NCBI GenBank assembly: GCA_016708305.1
Contig: JADJGB010000010.1
Span: 372,001 to 436,000, forward strand
Length of the DNA stretch: 64,000 nucleotides
From: Sphingobacteriales bacterium
GTDB taxonomy: Bacteria > Bacteroidota > Bacteroidia > Chitinophagales > Chitinophagaceae
Direction of reading: 5' to 3'
Below the pieces are notes generated by a model, which was given only the letters and a program-made list of their open reading frames with translations, did no database searches and was not told the DNA's origin. Every line of letters begins with the position of its first letter. Position 1 is the first letter of the stretch. A program made the position numbers and the translations under genes. Of the stretch, positions 20,950 to 28,752 are shown in pieces.

Positions 20950-21499
20950 TTATTTTACAGTTTCCGTTTCGCTCATTAATATCAATGCGAAAACCGCATA
21001 ATTTATAATATCATTGTAATTGGCATCAATACCCTCGCTAATGATGGTTTTACCCTCATTGCTCAATATTTGCCTGATGCGTTGCAATTTCACCAAAATC
21101 AAATCCACAAAACTTTCCTGACTCATGCAGCGCCAGGCCTCGCCATAATCATGGTTTTTATCCTGCATGAGCGATTTGGCGGTATGAACATGCTTAGAGT
21201 ACAAACCGGCCACTTCTTCGGCAGGTATATCCCATGAAGCGCTTTCCGGCATCTCAAGTTGTATTAAACCTATGATTGCATAATTAATAATTCCCCTGAA
21301 TTCTCCACTGATATCATCATCAACCCTTTGTTGCTTTTTGTCCTGAATAGTGCGGATGCGTTGCGCTTTAATATAAATTTGATCTACCACCGAAATTGTG
21401 CGCATCACCCGCCAGGCAGTACCGTAATCCTTATTTTTCTTAAAAAATGGATTTACAACTCTCAATAACCTCATCGTATTGCTCATTGGTTCTGCTCAT
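20950..21499 (-). CDS. DUF1599 family protein, frameshift near start
   Basis: The protein contains two copies of the DUF1599 module: KNKDYGTAWRVMR...VDQIYIKAQRIRTIQ and KNHDYGEAWRCMSQESFVDLILVKLQRIRQI, each followed by INYA. The family has been linked to nucleotide modification or phage-related metabolism, but no activity is known to me. The true start is probably ATG 21497-21499 (MSRTNEQYDEVIESCKSIF). The frame breaks in the T/A run near 21447 and resumes as LKKNKDYGTAW. It is divergent from folP and directly upstream of the DoxX-like gene. Confidence 0.82.
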
Positions 21500-21525
21500 A
21501 ACTCATTTAAATAGTTGTATAAAAC

Positions 21526-21560
21526 TTTGACAATTGGTAAAAAAAAATTCTGTAGGTTTG
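21526..21560 (+). promoter_or_regulatory. Bacteroidota-type promoter of folP
   Basis: TTTG at 21526-21529 (with another TTG at 21534-21536) is followed by TAGGTTTG at 21553-21560. The latter fully matches the TAnnTTTG -7 consensus of Bacteroidota sigma factor. It supports a folP start at ATG 21588, leaving a leader of about 25 nt. Confidence 0.65.
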
Positions 21561-21587
21561 ACCTTCAAAGGTAACAAAGATAATTGG

Positions 21588-22413
21588 ATGTTCACGTTAA
21601 ATTGCAAAGGAAGATTACTGGTTATAGATTCACCTATCGTAATGGGCGTAATAAATATCAATCAGGATTCATTTTATCAGGGAAGCAGGCATACCGGCTT
21701 GAGGCAAATATTGGATTCAGCCGAAAAAATGATAGAAGATGGGGCTACTATCTTAGATATTGGAGGGCAAAGTACCCGGCCTGGAAGCATTCAAATAAGT
21801 GCAGAAGAGGAGTTGGTCAAAGTAATTTCGGCTGTTGAAATAATTAATAAGAATTTTCCCGAGGTTTTCATCTCTATCGACACATACTACGGTCGAGTGG
21901 CAAAGGAGGCTGTAAATGCGGGCGCTTCTATGGTAAACGACATCAGCGCCGGAAGCATGGACGGTTCTATGCCGGATACGGTAGCCACTCTGCAAGTTCC
22001 TTACATTTTAATGCATGCAGGGACAACCTGCTGATATGCAAGTAAAGCCACATTATATTGAAGTAACGAAAGAAGTGCTTGATTTTCTAATACAAAAAAA
22101 TTCTATGCTGAAAGAAAAAGGTATTAAAGATATTATTATTGACCCCGGGTTTGGATTTGGAAAAACCATTACCCACAACTTTAAATTATTAAAGAACCTT
22201 TCTGTTTTCAAAATGCTTGACCTACCAATTTTGTTAGGCGTTAGCCGAAAATCAACAATTTACAAAACCTTGGGAACTAATGCAGATAATGCACTGAACG
22301 GCACCACAGTGCTGAACACTATCGGTCTGCTAAATGGCACCAATATTTTGAGAGTGCATGACGTAAAGGAAGCCGTGGAGGCCGTAAAACTTTTTCAGGC
22401 ATATCAGTCTTAG
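21588..22413 (+). CDS. folP: Dihydropteroate synthase, frameshifted
   Basis: This enzyme joins p-aminobenzoate to the pterin pyrophosphate in folate synthesis and is the sulfonamide target. I chose ATG 21588 (MFTLNCKGRLLVIDSPIVMGVININ), which fits the promoter. Motifs: DGATILDIGGQSTRPGS, FISIDTYYGRVA, MVNDISAGS, ILMHMQGQP (split by the frameshift near 22016-22030), IIDPGFGFGKTITHN, LLGVSRKS and NGTTVLNTIGLLNGTNILRVHDVKEA. Both halves are well conserved and together give about 275 residues, so the break is probably a sequence error. The stop TAG overlaps the convergent thioredoxin stop. Confidence 0.93.
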
Positions 22414-22710
22414 GTATGTGCGTTGATAATCTGCTCCAATTGATGAGCCAGCACCTACCCCACTTTGCCTCCAGAGAACCTTACCGTTTTTGAACAAGAT
22501 GAGCGTGGGTACTCCCTGAATTTGATAGGCTCCTGCTGCCTGCGGACTTCTGTCCACATCCACCTTGATGATTTTTATTTTATCACCCACTTTGGATTTC
22601 ACCTCTTCCAGTATGGGCTTCATCATTTTGCAGGGACCGCACCATTCTGCCGAAAAATCAACCAGAACAGGTTGCGCGCCATTAATTAAAGAATTAAAAG
22701 ATGCTGACAT
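22410..22710 (-). CDS. trxA: Thioredoxin, frameshift near C-terminus
   Basis: A small cytosolic dithiol reductase. The active site is SAEWCGPCKMM (Cys24, Cys27), and the cis-proline loop is IQGVPTLILFKNGK. The last 20 residues depend on a shift near 22480. In the corrected frame the protein ends VLAHQLEQIINAHT at 22410, giving the usual length of about 100 residues. The uncorrected frame runs on antisense into folP without resemblance to thioredoxin. It is followed upstream by DsrE and DUF2892 genes on the same strand, suggesting a small thiol/sulfur operon. Confidence 0.92.
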
Positions 22711-22725
22711 ATTATTTTCATTAAG

Positions 22726-23046
22726 TTAAAAAGTAACGGTTTTGTCTGCCCAGGTTACCAAATCCACACAATCAACCATTGTGGAAATGGGGCAGAACTC
22801 TGTGCCTTCCAATTGTCTGGATTTCAAACAAGTGCCACAGGCCAGAATTTGTCCGCCAATACTTACAAATAATTTTAATTGTTCATCCACATTATATTTC
22901 TCGTGGGTTAAACCCTCGCACGCTACTGCCTCTCCCATCAAAAACACTTTTACCTCATGCTCCATCTTTTTTGCAGTAACCGCAAAACGAAAAGCATTCC
23001 AGGCTTTTTCGAATTCTATTGTTTCTATAATAATCCCGATTTTCAA
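22726..23046 (-). CDS. DsrE family protein
   Basis: A 106-residue DsrE/DsrF-like protein. The fold is indicated by MKIGIIIETIEFEKAWNAFRFAVTAKKMEHEVKVFLMGEAVACEG. A cysteine pair in ILACGTCLKSR and another Cys in TEFCPISTMVD may carry sulfur. DsrE-type proteins relay persulfide sulfur or act in thiol redox. The gene sits 15 bp upstream of thioredoxin and downstream of a DUF2892 gene, supporting a sulfur or thiol role. Frame intact. Confidence 0.85.
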   Translation of the reverse strand: MKIGIIIETIEFEKAWNAFRFAVTAKKMEHEVKVFLMGEAVACEGLTHEKYNVDEQLKLFVSIGGQILACGTCLKSRQLEGTEFCPISTMVDCVDLVTWADKTVTF

Positions 23047-23115
23047 CTCCTGACTTTTTACCTTGTGAATAAAACAAATTCAATCTATCTTGTGTTTTCT
23101 GCAAGGCAGGATTTG

Positions 23116-23319
23116 CTACTTCTTTTTACAGGTATTTATACCGATCAAAGCATAAATTGGACAGAAACTTACTAAACTGGTAAGTACAAAAATCAATGCC
23201 AGTGCCATAAAAATAATACCTGAAATACCTGAAATCACTCCTTTATAATACAAAAATCCAATAACTAATGCAAGAAGTACTCTTATTATTTTGTCAACTT
23301 TACCTAAATTCTTCTTCAT
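23116..23319 (-). CDS. DUF2892 (YgaP transmembrane-type) membrane protein
   Basis: A 67-residue protein with the DUF2892 pattern: NLGKVDKIIRVLLALVIG, a second helix GISGIIFMALALIFVLTSLVSFCPIYALIGINTCKKK. It has two membrane helices. The Cys in SFCPIYALIGINTC is conserved in the family, which is related to the membrane part of the rhodanese YgaP. With the neighbouring DsrE and thioredoxin genes it suggests handling of sulfane sulfur. Confidence 0.88.
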   Translation of the reverse strand: MKKNLGKVDKIIRVLLALVIGFLYYKGVISGISGIIFMALALIFVLTSLVSFCPIYALIGINTCKKK

Positions 23320-23381
23320 AATTTTAAAAATTCAGGTATAAAAATAACTATTTTTAATAAGGTTTTTTGTGATGATAGTCA

Positions 23382-24101
23382 ATCGAGTAGGTAGGGGGAT
23401 TACTCCCCCGCCCTCTCACACCACCGTGCATGCTCTCACACGGCGGTTTCTTTTAACTGTTTAACTTCTTGTAATTTGATGTGAGATTGTATAAACAATA
23501 TCACTCCCATCAAATACTGCGTTAAGGCTCGTTCCTGTTCGCCTGCTTCTTTTTACTTGCAACGCCTTTATTGCCCAAGGCTCCACATACGGTTTCACTC
23601 GTAGCAAAAGGGCGTATAACCTCCTCCACCTGCCCTTTGAACAGGTCTAATTGGTGAGTTATCTCTTGCGGTTGCGCCATAAAACAAATTTTGAACTAAC
23701 TGCTCCTTAAGTTAAAGATTCAGACCTTCTTCTGTGCTATTCCTAACACAAAATACTATGTCCTCTGCTGACTTCTTGTAGTATATAATTGTTCATCGAT
23801 GGACAATCTGCACATTGGTGCATACTGCAAGACCTCTCGGGATAAGATATTAAACTTTCTCTGCGTTCTGCCTGATTTACTCTTTTGAGTTACGGTTGAG
23901 TTTGGGCGTTCCCAATCATGGCTCAGTTGCCCTCTCTTAAGAGCCTTCTATCGATTTCTATTCGTCAGAACTTCAGATTTGCTGATGACTTCTTTCAGAT
24001 TCGGGGTCGCCCCGACACCCTTGTCAGTCGCTAATGTTTCCTATCAACTCGGCACATACAGGAACTCGCATCCTGTTAGCTTAATACCATGCCCGACATA
24101 C
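23382..24101 (-). mobile_element. Group II intron remnant (probably class C), without reverse transcriptase
   Basis: The stretch has no normal gene. Read on the minus strand, it begins GGTATGTCGGGC, resembling a GUGYG intron start, directly after the terminator of the FKBP gene. Near its end is a domain-V-like hairpin: ACCGCCGTG pairs with CACGGTGGT (about 23425-23452), with a 2-nt bulge on the 3' side and a short apical loop. Next come a domain-VI-like hairpin (GGGGG-AGTAAT-CCCCC) and TACCTACTCGAT. A short frame at 23680-23522 (MAQPQEITHQLDLFKG...) resembles small frames found in such introns, but no reverse-transcriptase motif is present. Class C introns favour sites just after intrinsic terminators, which fits. 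Boundaries are approximate. Confidence 0.6.
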
Positions 24102-24102
24102 C

Positions 24103-24133
24103 AAAAAAACCATCCGATTTTTTCGGATGGTTT
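24103..24133 (-). terminator. Intrinsic terminator of the FKBP gene
   Basis: An 11-bp stem (24107-24117 with 24123-24133, core ccatccga/tcggatgg) is followed on the minus strand by a run of seven Ts (24109-24103). It lies 24 bp past the stop of the FKBP gene and directly abuts the group II intron. Confidence 0.8.
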
Positions 24134-24156
24134 CTTTGAAAATGTATTTTAAGAAA

Positions 24157-25214
24157 TTATTTTTTCTTTACTGGAGTAACCTTTTCATTCTTTTGTGCAG
24201 GAGGTGCAGGTTGAGGCACCTGAGGTTGAGCCGGCATTGTATCGCTTACTGCCTTGATATTCAATTCAAAATACAATGGTTCATACGCTTTGAACGGTGA
24301 ACCGGCAGGAGGATTTTTGCCATAGGCCAGATAACCAGGAATATACACAGTACCTTTTCCGCCTTGTTTCAACTGTTTTACACCTTCTTCAAAACCTTTT
24401 ATCATACCTTGTTTTTCTACCTGATATGTAAAGGTATTAGTTTCAAAAGTACTGTCGGTTTTCAAATATTTGCCGGTGTAAGTAACGGTTACATATTTTC
24501 CGGCAGCAGCAGCAGCGCCTGTACCTGGCTCATCAATCTTCATATAAGCGCCGCCGGGTGTCTTGATAGCTGCAATTTTTTTTGCGGCCAGATAATTTTC
24601 AATCTCTTTCACCAATTTGGCTTTTTCACCTGATTTTTCAAGTGCAGCCTCTTCTCCCTTCATTTGCTTTTCATGCTCTGCTTTGGCTTTTTCCATCATA
24701 GCTTCCTGCTCTTTCTTTTGACAGGAGCATCTTTTTCCATTGCCTTTTGGTATTCTATATTAGCAAGGCTGTCATTTGCCATCACATCTACCACTTTGAA
24801 GGTATAAGTTATTTTATCGCCTTTTTTCATGTATTGAGGTAACATTGCTTCCTGAACCAGTCCTTTTTTAATAGCCGAATCAATATAAACGATTGCTATC
24901 AAGCTATCTCCTTTTTTCAAATCATTTAATACCTCTTCAGGTCCATATACAGGCTGACCCTGAGGCAAAGGCTGTTTTTTGTAAAAAATAGGCACTCTTC
25001 CATAAGTATTTTGAACCACTGTATCCTTATGGCCACTGATCTTTTGAATCATTTCCATTTTAAGAATCTGACCGTCAACGATAGCATCCTTGCTGTTGCC
25101 TTCAATAATTTTGTACTTTAATCCGCTGGCTGTTTTTTTATAACTCGTGTCAGTGCACGCTGTAAATGCAAGAGCCACAATGGCTATAAAACCCAAAATT
25201 CGTAATTGTTTCAT
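24157..25214 (-). CDS. FKBP-type peptidyl-prolyl isomerase lipoprotein, frameshifted
   Basis: A signal peptide with lipobox (IVALAFTAC, Cys20) is followed by an N-terminal FKBP-like domain (SGLKYKIIEGNSKDAIVDGQ...KKGDSLIAIVYID). A charged linker (YQKAMEKDAPVKK...EQEAMMEKAKAEHEKQMKG) leads to a second FKBP domain: GTGAAAAAGKYVTVTYTGKY, GMIKGFEEGVKQLKQGGKGTVYIPGYLAYG, EPLYFELNIKAV. A Pro/Lys-rich tail ends at 24157. The frame breaks once in the linker near 24710, but the linker reads on smoothly in the next frame, so this is one protein of about 352 residues. It probably assists folding in the periplasm or at the outer membrane. Confidence 0.88.
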
Positions 25215-25224
25215 TTTTGATTTT

Positions 25225-26246
25225 TTATTTGTTTATTTTTTTATTGTAAAATTTGTTCATTTTCTTTAGCACCTGTTTAAAGGCTGTTACTGTTAGCTCA
25301 GTGAATCTTTACTGGTTCCACCGGCGGCATTAAAATGACCACCTCCATTAAAGTACTTGCGGGCAAATTCATTACAGTCAAAATCTCCTTTACTTCTGAA
25401 ACTCCATTTTCTTTCCTCATCGCGATCAATCACCAGCCCCACTAATTTTATGCCCTGTACCGCCTGCGGATAATTAACCAATCCTTCGGTGTCGCCCGTT
25501 TTTATTTCATATTTTAAGATGTCGTGCCTGGTGATAGCTATCAGCGCCGTATTATATTCATAAAAGAATTCAAGCCTTCTGGTTAAAACATGCCCAATAA
25601 ACCTGATTCTGTTTTCCAAAAAATTATCAAACAGATTGCTGTGTATTTCAGTATGGTTTATGCCGGTATCCATCAGTCGGGCAGCCATTTGATGCACAGC
25701 AGGTGTTGTGCAGGTAAATTTGAACGATCCGGTATCAGAAATAAGGCCGGCATACAGGCATGCAGCTATATTTTCATCAATCAGGTTTTCATTGCCGGAT
25801 GCAATTATAAAATCATACACCATTTCACAGGTCGAGCTTTTTTCTGGATTACTGATGCCATAATCAAACGATTCGGTATCAGGCTCACGGTGATGGTCTA
25901 TTAAAACCTTAATGCCTTTAAAGTCATATAAAGGCTTTTCAAAATTCTTGTTACGATGAAAAATATTAAAATCCAGACAGAAAACCCATTCGGCACTATT
26001 CAAAATATCTACGGCTTTCTCTCTTTGCTTTTCAAAATCAACCACTCCCTTACAACCCGACATCCAATTGAGCCATCCGGCCCAGTTAGTAGGCGAAATA
26101 ACGGTAACTTCGTGACCAAGTTTTTGTAAAAAATGGTACAAACCCAAAGCAGAACCCATGGCATCAGCATCCGGTTTCTGGTGCATGGTAATCACCACCC
26201 TGCCCGGTTGCTCCATTTTTTGGTATATTTCCTGTATGGATTTCAT
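25225..26246 (-). CDS. DHH/DHHA1 phosphoesterase (NrnA-like)
   Basis: Related to NrnA, which degrades nano-RNA and 3'-phosphoadenosine 5'-phosphate. Motifs: VVITMHQKPDADAMGSALGL (motif I, HxxPDxD), CLDFNIFHR, VLIDHHREPD (the DHH motif), SDTGSFKFTCT, and C-terminal DHHA1 with GGGHFNAAGG. The start MKSIQEIYQ at 26246 is preferred to an ATG 12 bp upstream. A break near 25300 hides the last 25 residues, which in the next frame read LTVTAFKQVLKKMNKFYNK and stop at 25225, 11 bp before the FKBP start, so the two are likely cotranscribed. Divergent from ndk. Confidence 0.9.
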
Positions 26247-26297
26247 AAAGAGGCGCAAAAATAGGTAAATAAACCCAAATTAGTAAACCGATTATCC

Positions 26298-26305
26298 TAA
26301 CTTTG
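26298..26305 (+). promoter_or_regulatory. -7 promoter box of ndk
   Basis: TAACTTTG matches TAnnTTTG exactly and lies 27 bp before the ndk start codon. No clear -33 element is seen. Confidence 0.5.
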
Positions 26306-26331
26306 CACACCAATTATAAAAACAGTGAATT

Positions 26332-26748
26332 ATGAGTAACCGTACTTTTACAATGATAAAGCCCGATGCAATGGAAAAAGGATATGCCGGGGCTATTATT
26401 GACCGCATTTTGAAGGAAGGATTCAGGCTGGTAGCCATGAAACTGACCCATCTGGCACCTGAAAAAGCAGGTGAATTTTATGCCATTCACAAAGAAAAAC
26501 CTTTCTATGGCGAACTAATCGCTTATATGAGCCGCGGGCCAATCATTGCTGCAATTCTGGAAAAAGACAATGCTGTCAACGCTTTCCGTGAATTGATAGG
26601 CGCAACCAACCCTGTAAATGCTGCTGAAGGTACCATCAGAAAACTGTTTGCAGTATCCATCGAGGAAAACGCCGTACATGGCAGCGACAGCGATGAAAAT
26701 GCAAAAATAGAAGGCGACTTCTTTTTCAGCGGATTAGAAAGAGTATAA
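26332..26748 (+). CDS. ndk: Nucleoside diphosphate kinase
   Basis: Transfers the gamma phosphate from ATP to NDPs through a phosphohistidine. The frame is intact at 138 residues. TFTMIKPDAMEKGYAG is the N-terminal nucleotide-binding motif. NPVNAAEGTIRKLFA precedes the active-site motif NAVHGSDSDENA, with His116 as the phosphorylated residue. The family's usual RGD/RGP region appears as MSRGPIIAAI. It is monocistronic, with its own -7 box and a terminator hairpin at 26775-26803. Confidence 0.98.
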   Translation: MSNRTFTMIKPDAMEKGYAGAIIDRILKEGFRLVAMKLTHLAPEKAGEFYAIHKEKPFYGELIAYMSRGPIIAAILEKDNAVNAFRELIGATNPVNAAEGTIRKLFAVSIEENAVHGSDSDENAKIEGDFFFSGLERV

Positions 26749-26774
26749 TTTTCAAGATATTTTTAATTGTTTTT

Positions 26775-26803
26775 AAAACCGGCATCAATTTAGAGCCGGT
26801 TTT
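26775..26803 (+). terminator. Intrinsic terminator of ndk
   Basis: A 9-bp stem aaaaccggc (26775-26783) / gccggtttt (26795-26803) with a T-rich tail, 26 bp after the ndk stop. Confidence 0.75.
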
Positions 26804-26858
26804 ATTATTTTTATGAATTCTTTAACCTGAAGTTTTTATAAAAGACGAAGTTAAATAT

Positions 26859-27503
26859 ATGCAATCTGGGTTTTTAAACAACTTGAGACCGATTCACCGG
26901 TTTATCATTTCTTTTTTTGTGGCAGCCATTGCCTATTACTTTCTCCCGCCTACTTATAACCATCTTTTCAAATTACTGATTGCCTGGATTAGTTTCTCAA
27001 TGACATATATTATTTTATGTTGGGTTGTCATTTTACTTCTCCCTGTTTCTCAAATAAAGAAAAATGCGGGCATTGAGGACGGGAGCAAATCGTTTGTATT
27101 TACGATGGTATTGATGGCTTCATTTGCCAGTTTACTGGCAGTACTCATTCTTGCCACACAAAAACACCAAAATCCCGAAGGAATATTGTTTATCCCGATA
27201 GTAATCTCAGGAATGATATTATCCTGGATATTGGTACACACAGTCTTTATTTTTCATTATGCACACCTCTATTACCGGAATAATACCGGAGGCAATGGCC
27301 TCGATTTTCCGGGAGATGAAGCGCCTGATTATATTGATTTTGCTTATTTTTCGTTTGTACTGGGATGCACCTTTCAGGTATCGGACGTAGAAATCAGTTC
27401 ACGCGCCATCCGAAGGATAGCCTTGTTTCATGGTATTCTGGCTTTCGCCCTCAATACTTTTGTGCTGGCGCTCACCATTAATATTGTGGGATTGATGGGG
27501 TAA
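26859..27503 (+). CDS. DUF1345 family membrane protein
   Basis: A 214-residue protein with about five membrane helices (FIISFFVAAIAYYFLPP, LLIAWISFSMTYIILCWVVILLL, SFVFTMVLMASFASLLAVLIL, GILFIPIVISGMILSWILVHTVFIFHYAH). The DUF1345 signature is APDYIDFAYFSFVLGCTFQVSDVEISSRAIRR. Function is unknown. Frame intact; it has no close partner genes. Confidence 0.9.
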   Translation: MQSGFLNNLRPIHRFIISFFVAAIAYYFLPPTYNHLFKLLIAWISFSMTYIILCWVVILLLPVSQIKKNAGIEDGSKSFVFTMVLMASFASLLAVLILATQKHQNPEGILFIPIVISGMILSWILVHTVFIFHYAHLYYRNNTGGNGLDFPGDEAPDYIDFAYFSFVLGCTFQVSDVEISSRAIRRIALFHGILAFALNTFVLALTINIVGLMG

Positions 27504-27563
27504 TGGAAATAAATGTTTTGGATGTAAAATATTGTGTAGTGATGTTGTAAGCTCCCGCTTTTT

Positions 27564-27831
27564 TTGCACTTTCTCACTTTTTGGGCAAACCGTTACGTTC
27601 GCATCATTGCGCTTGTCTATTTGCCCGATAGCACTTTGTTAAATACCGAATTGCTTAAAGCCGGTTTAGCCCGGCATTATACCTATTTTGATAAAAACCC
27701 CGCCTGGAAGAAACTGGAGCAGCAAGCCCAAAGAAATAAATCGGCCTCTGATTCGCTCTCCAACCACCCATCGTTCCTTAGGATTGGCGCAGGATAAAAA
27801 AGAGAACAAAAACAGTTTTGATAATCATTAA
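27564..27831 (+). pseudogene. 3' remnant of a thermonuclease (SNase) gene
   Basis: The segment RIIALVYLPDSTLLNTELLKAGLARHYTYFDKNPAWKKLEQQAQRNK is the C-terminal part of the staphylococcal-nuclease fold. After a frame change, the end KENKNSFDNH stops at 27831. The catalytic N-terminal two thirds (Arg/Asp/Glu site) are absent upstream, where only about 60 bp of unrelated sequence separate it from DUF1345. It is therefore a truncated gene rather than a simple frameshift. From 27832 to 28020 I see no feature. Confidence 0.65.
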
Positions 27832-28020
27832 CGGTTAAGGCTTGGCGAAGACGGCGCTTTTAGTACTGAACTTCAATCCAGCCTGAATGACTTCAGTCGG
27901 GCAGGGAAAAACGGGATTTTAAATTTACGAAAAATTTTCAATCGAAGCTGTCCCTTGCTATTTTTTTGCCATACGAGTTGTTAAAGGCTGCCCTGTTGTC
28001 TTTTGCTTTGATTTGTCGGT

Positions 28021-28077
28021 TTAGTTATTTTCTATGATTTTTATTTCAAATTCGGTTAATTCGTAAAGCACAAATAC
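28021..28077 (-). pseudogene. Fragment of a restriction-modification gene 3' end
   Basis: The minus strand encodes VFVLYELTEFEIKIIENN followed by a stop. This parallels the last residues of the complete restriction-modification protein next door (QLVYQLYELTEEEIAIIEG, ending at 28753). It is a remnant of a second, related but diverged gene end, now separated from it by the IS200-like transposase. Confidence 0.55.
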
Positions 28078-28104
28078 CCATTAGTGAATTTAGATAGTAT
28101 GATG

Positions 28105-28539
28105 CTATTTTTCTTCAAGCCCATATAGTTTTATAAAGTCATCATATTCCTGCTGGAATGTTTTCTTTAGGTGATGAGATTTTTGATTTTTAATGTACAC
28201 AAATACCTTTTCCACCACTGACTCAGATACAGAATAGGCAGCATACCCGGTTTGCCAAGCAAATTTCTCAACAATGAGGTTGTTCTGGTTTACAAAATGA
28301 GAACTACTGCCTTTAATCTGTTTGATTACCTCTGCAATAGATTTTTGAGGATTCAACAAAAACAAACAATGAATATGGTCTGGCATACCATTGATGATTC
28401 TTACTGGACAGCCTTGCTCGCGTAATTGTTCAGAAATGAATTGATAGATTTTTTGTTCTACGGTAGCATGTATCAAAGGAAATCTTTCTTTGGTTGCCCA
28501 AATAGCATGAATCCATATTTTGTTGAATGAATGTGGCAT
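28105..28539 (-). CDS. IS200/IS605-type Y1 transposase (TnpA)
   Basis: A 144-residue single-strand transposase of the HUH/Y1 type. It begins MPHSFNKIWIHAIWATKERFPLI. The metal-binding motif is MPDHIHCLFLLNP (His-x-His), and a C-terminal helix carries the likely nucleophile Tyr in VYIKNQKSHHLKKTF. LLNPQKSIAEVIKQIKGSSSHFVNQ is typical. The frame is intact. A 30-bp palindrome lies 72 bp upstream, as expected for the hairpin recognised by these enzymes. No TnpB accessory gene is present. Confidence 0.9.
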   Translation of the reverse strand: MPHSFNKIWIHAIWATKERFPLIHATVEQKIYQFISEQLREQGCPVRIINGMPDHIHCLFLLNPQKSIAEVIKQIKGSSSHFVNQNNLIVEKFAWQTGYAAYSVSESVVEKVFVYIKNQKSHHLKKTFQQEYDDFIKLYGLEEK

Positions 28540-28610
28540 AAAATGGTCTTTTATTTGTGTTTTGTATGAATTGTTAAACCATTAAATGGTTGATTGGAAA
28601 TGTATTCCCC

Positions 28611-28640
28611 TATAACCCACGATTTAAATCGTGGGTTATA
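28611..28640. repeat. Perfect 30-bp palindrome upstream of tnpA
   Basis: The half-arm TATAACCCACGATTT (28611-28625) is followed directly by its exact complement (28626-28640). It forms an extended hairpin in single-stranded DNA and is probably the subterminal hairpin of the IS200-like element. Two weaker hairpins flank it: aaccatt-a-aatggtt just upstream and aaatgga-ttta-tccattt at 28662-28679. Confidence 0.8.
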
Positions 28641-28752
28641 AAAATGCATTCGATATTTTCGAAATGGATTTATCCATTTTCAATAATTTTTATTTGTTCA
28701 CGAATTTTATATTTTTTTTGGGTGTTCACGAATCGCCATGTTTATATTCTTG

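Noticed and set aside
24696..24699. Two separate genes overlapping by 4 bp for the FKBP lipoprotein
   Set aside because: The linker continues smoothly in the other frame (KK-EQEAMMEKAKAEHEKQMKG), and the second part has no signal of its own. It is one gene with an indel.
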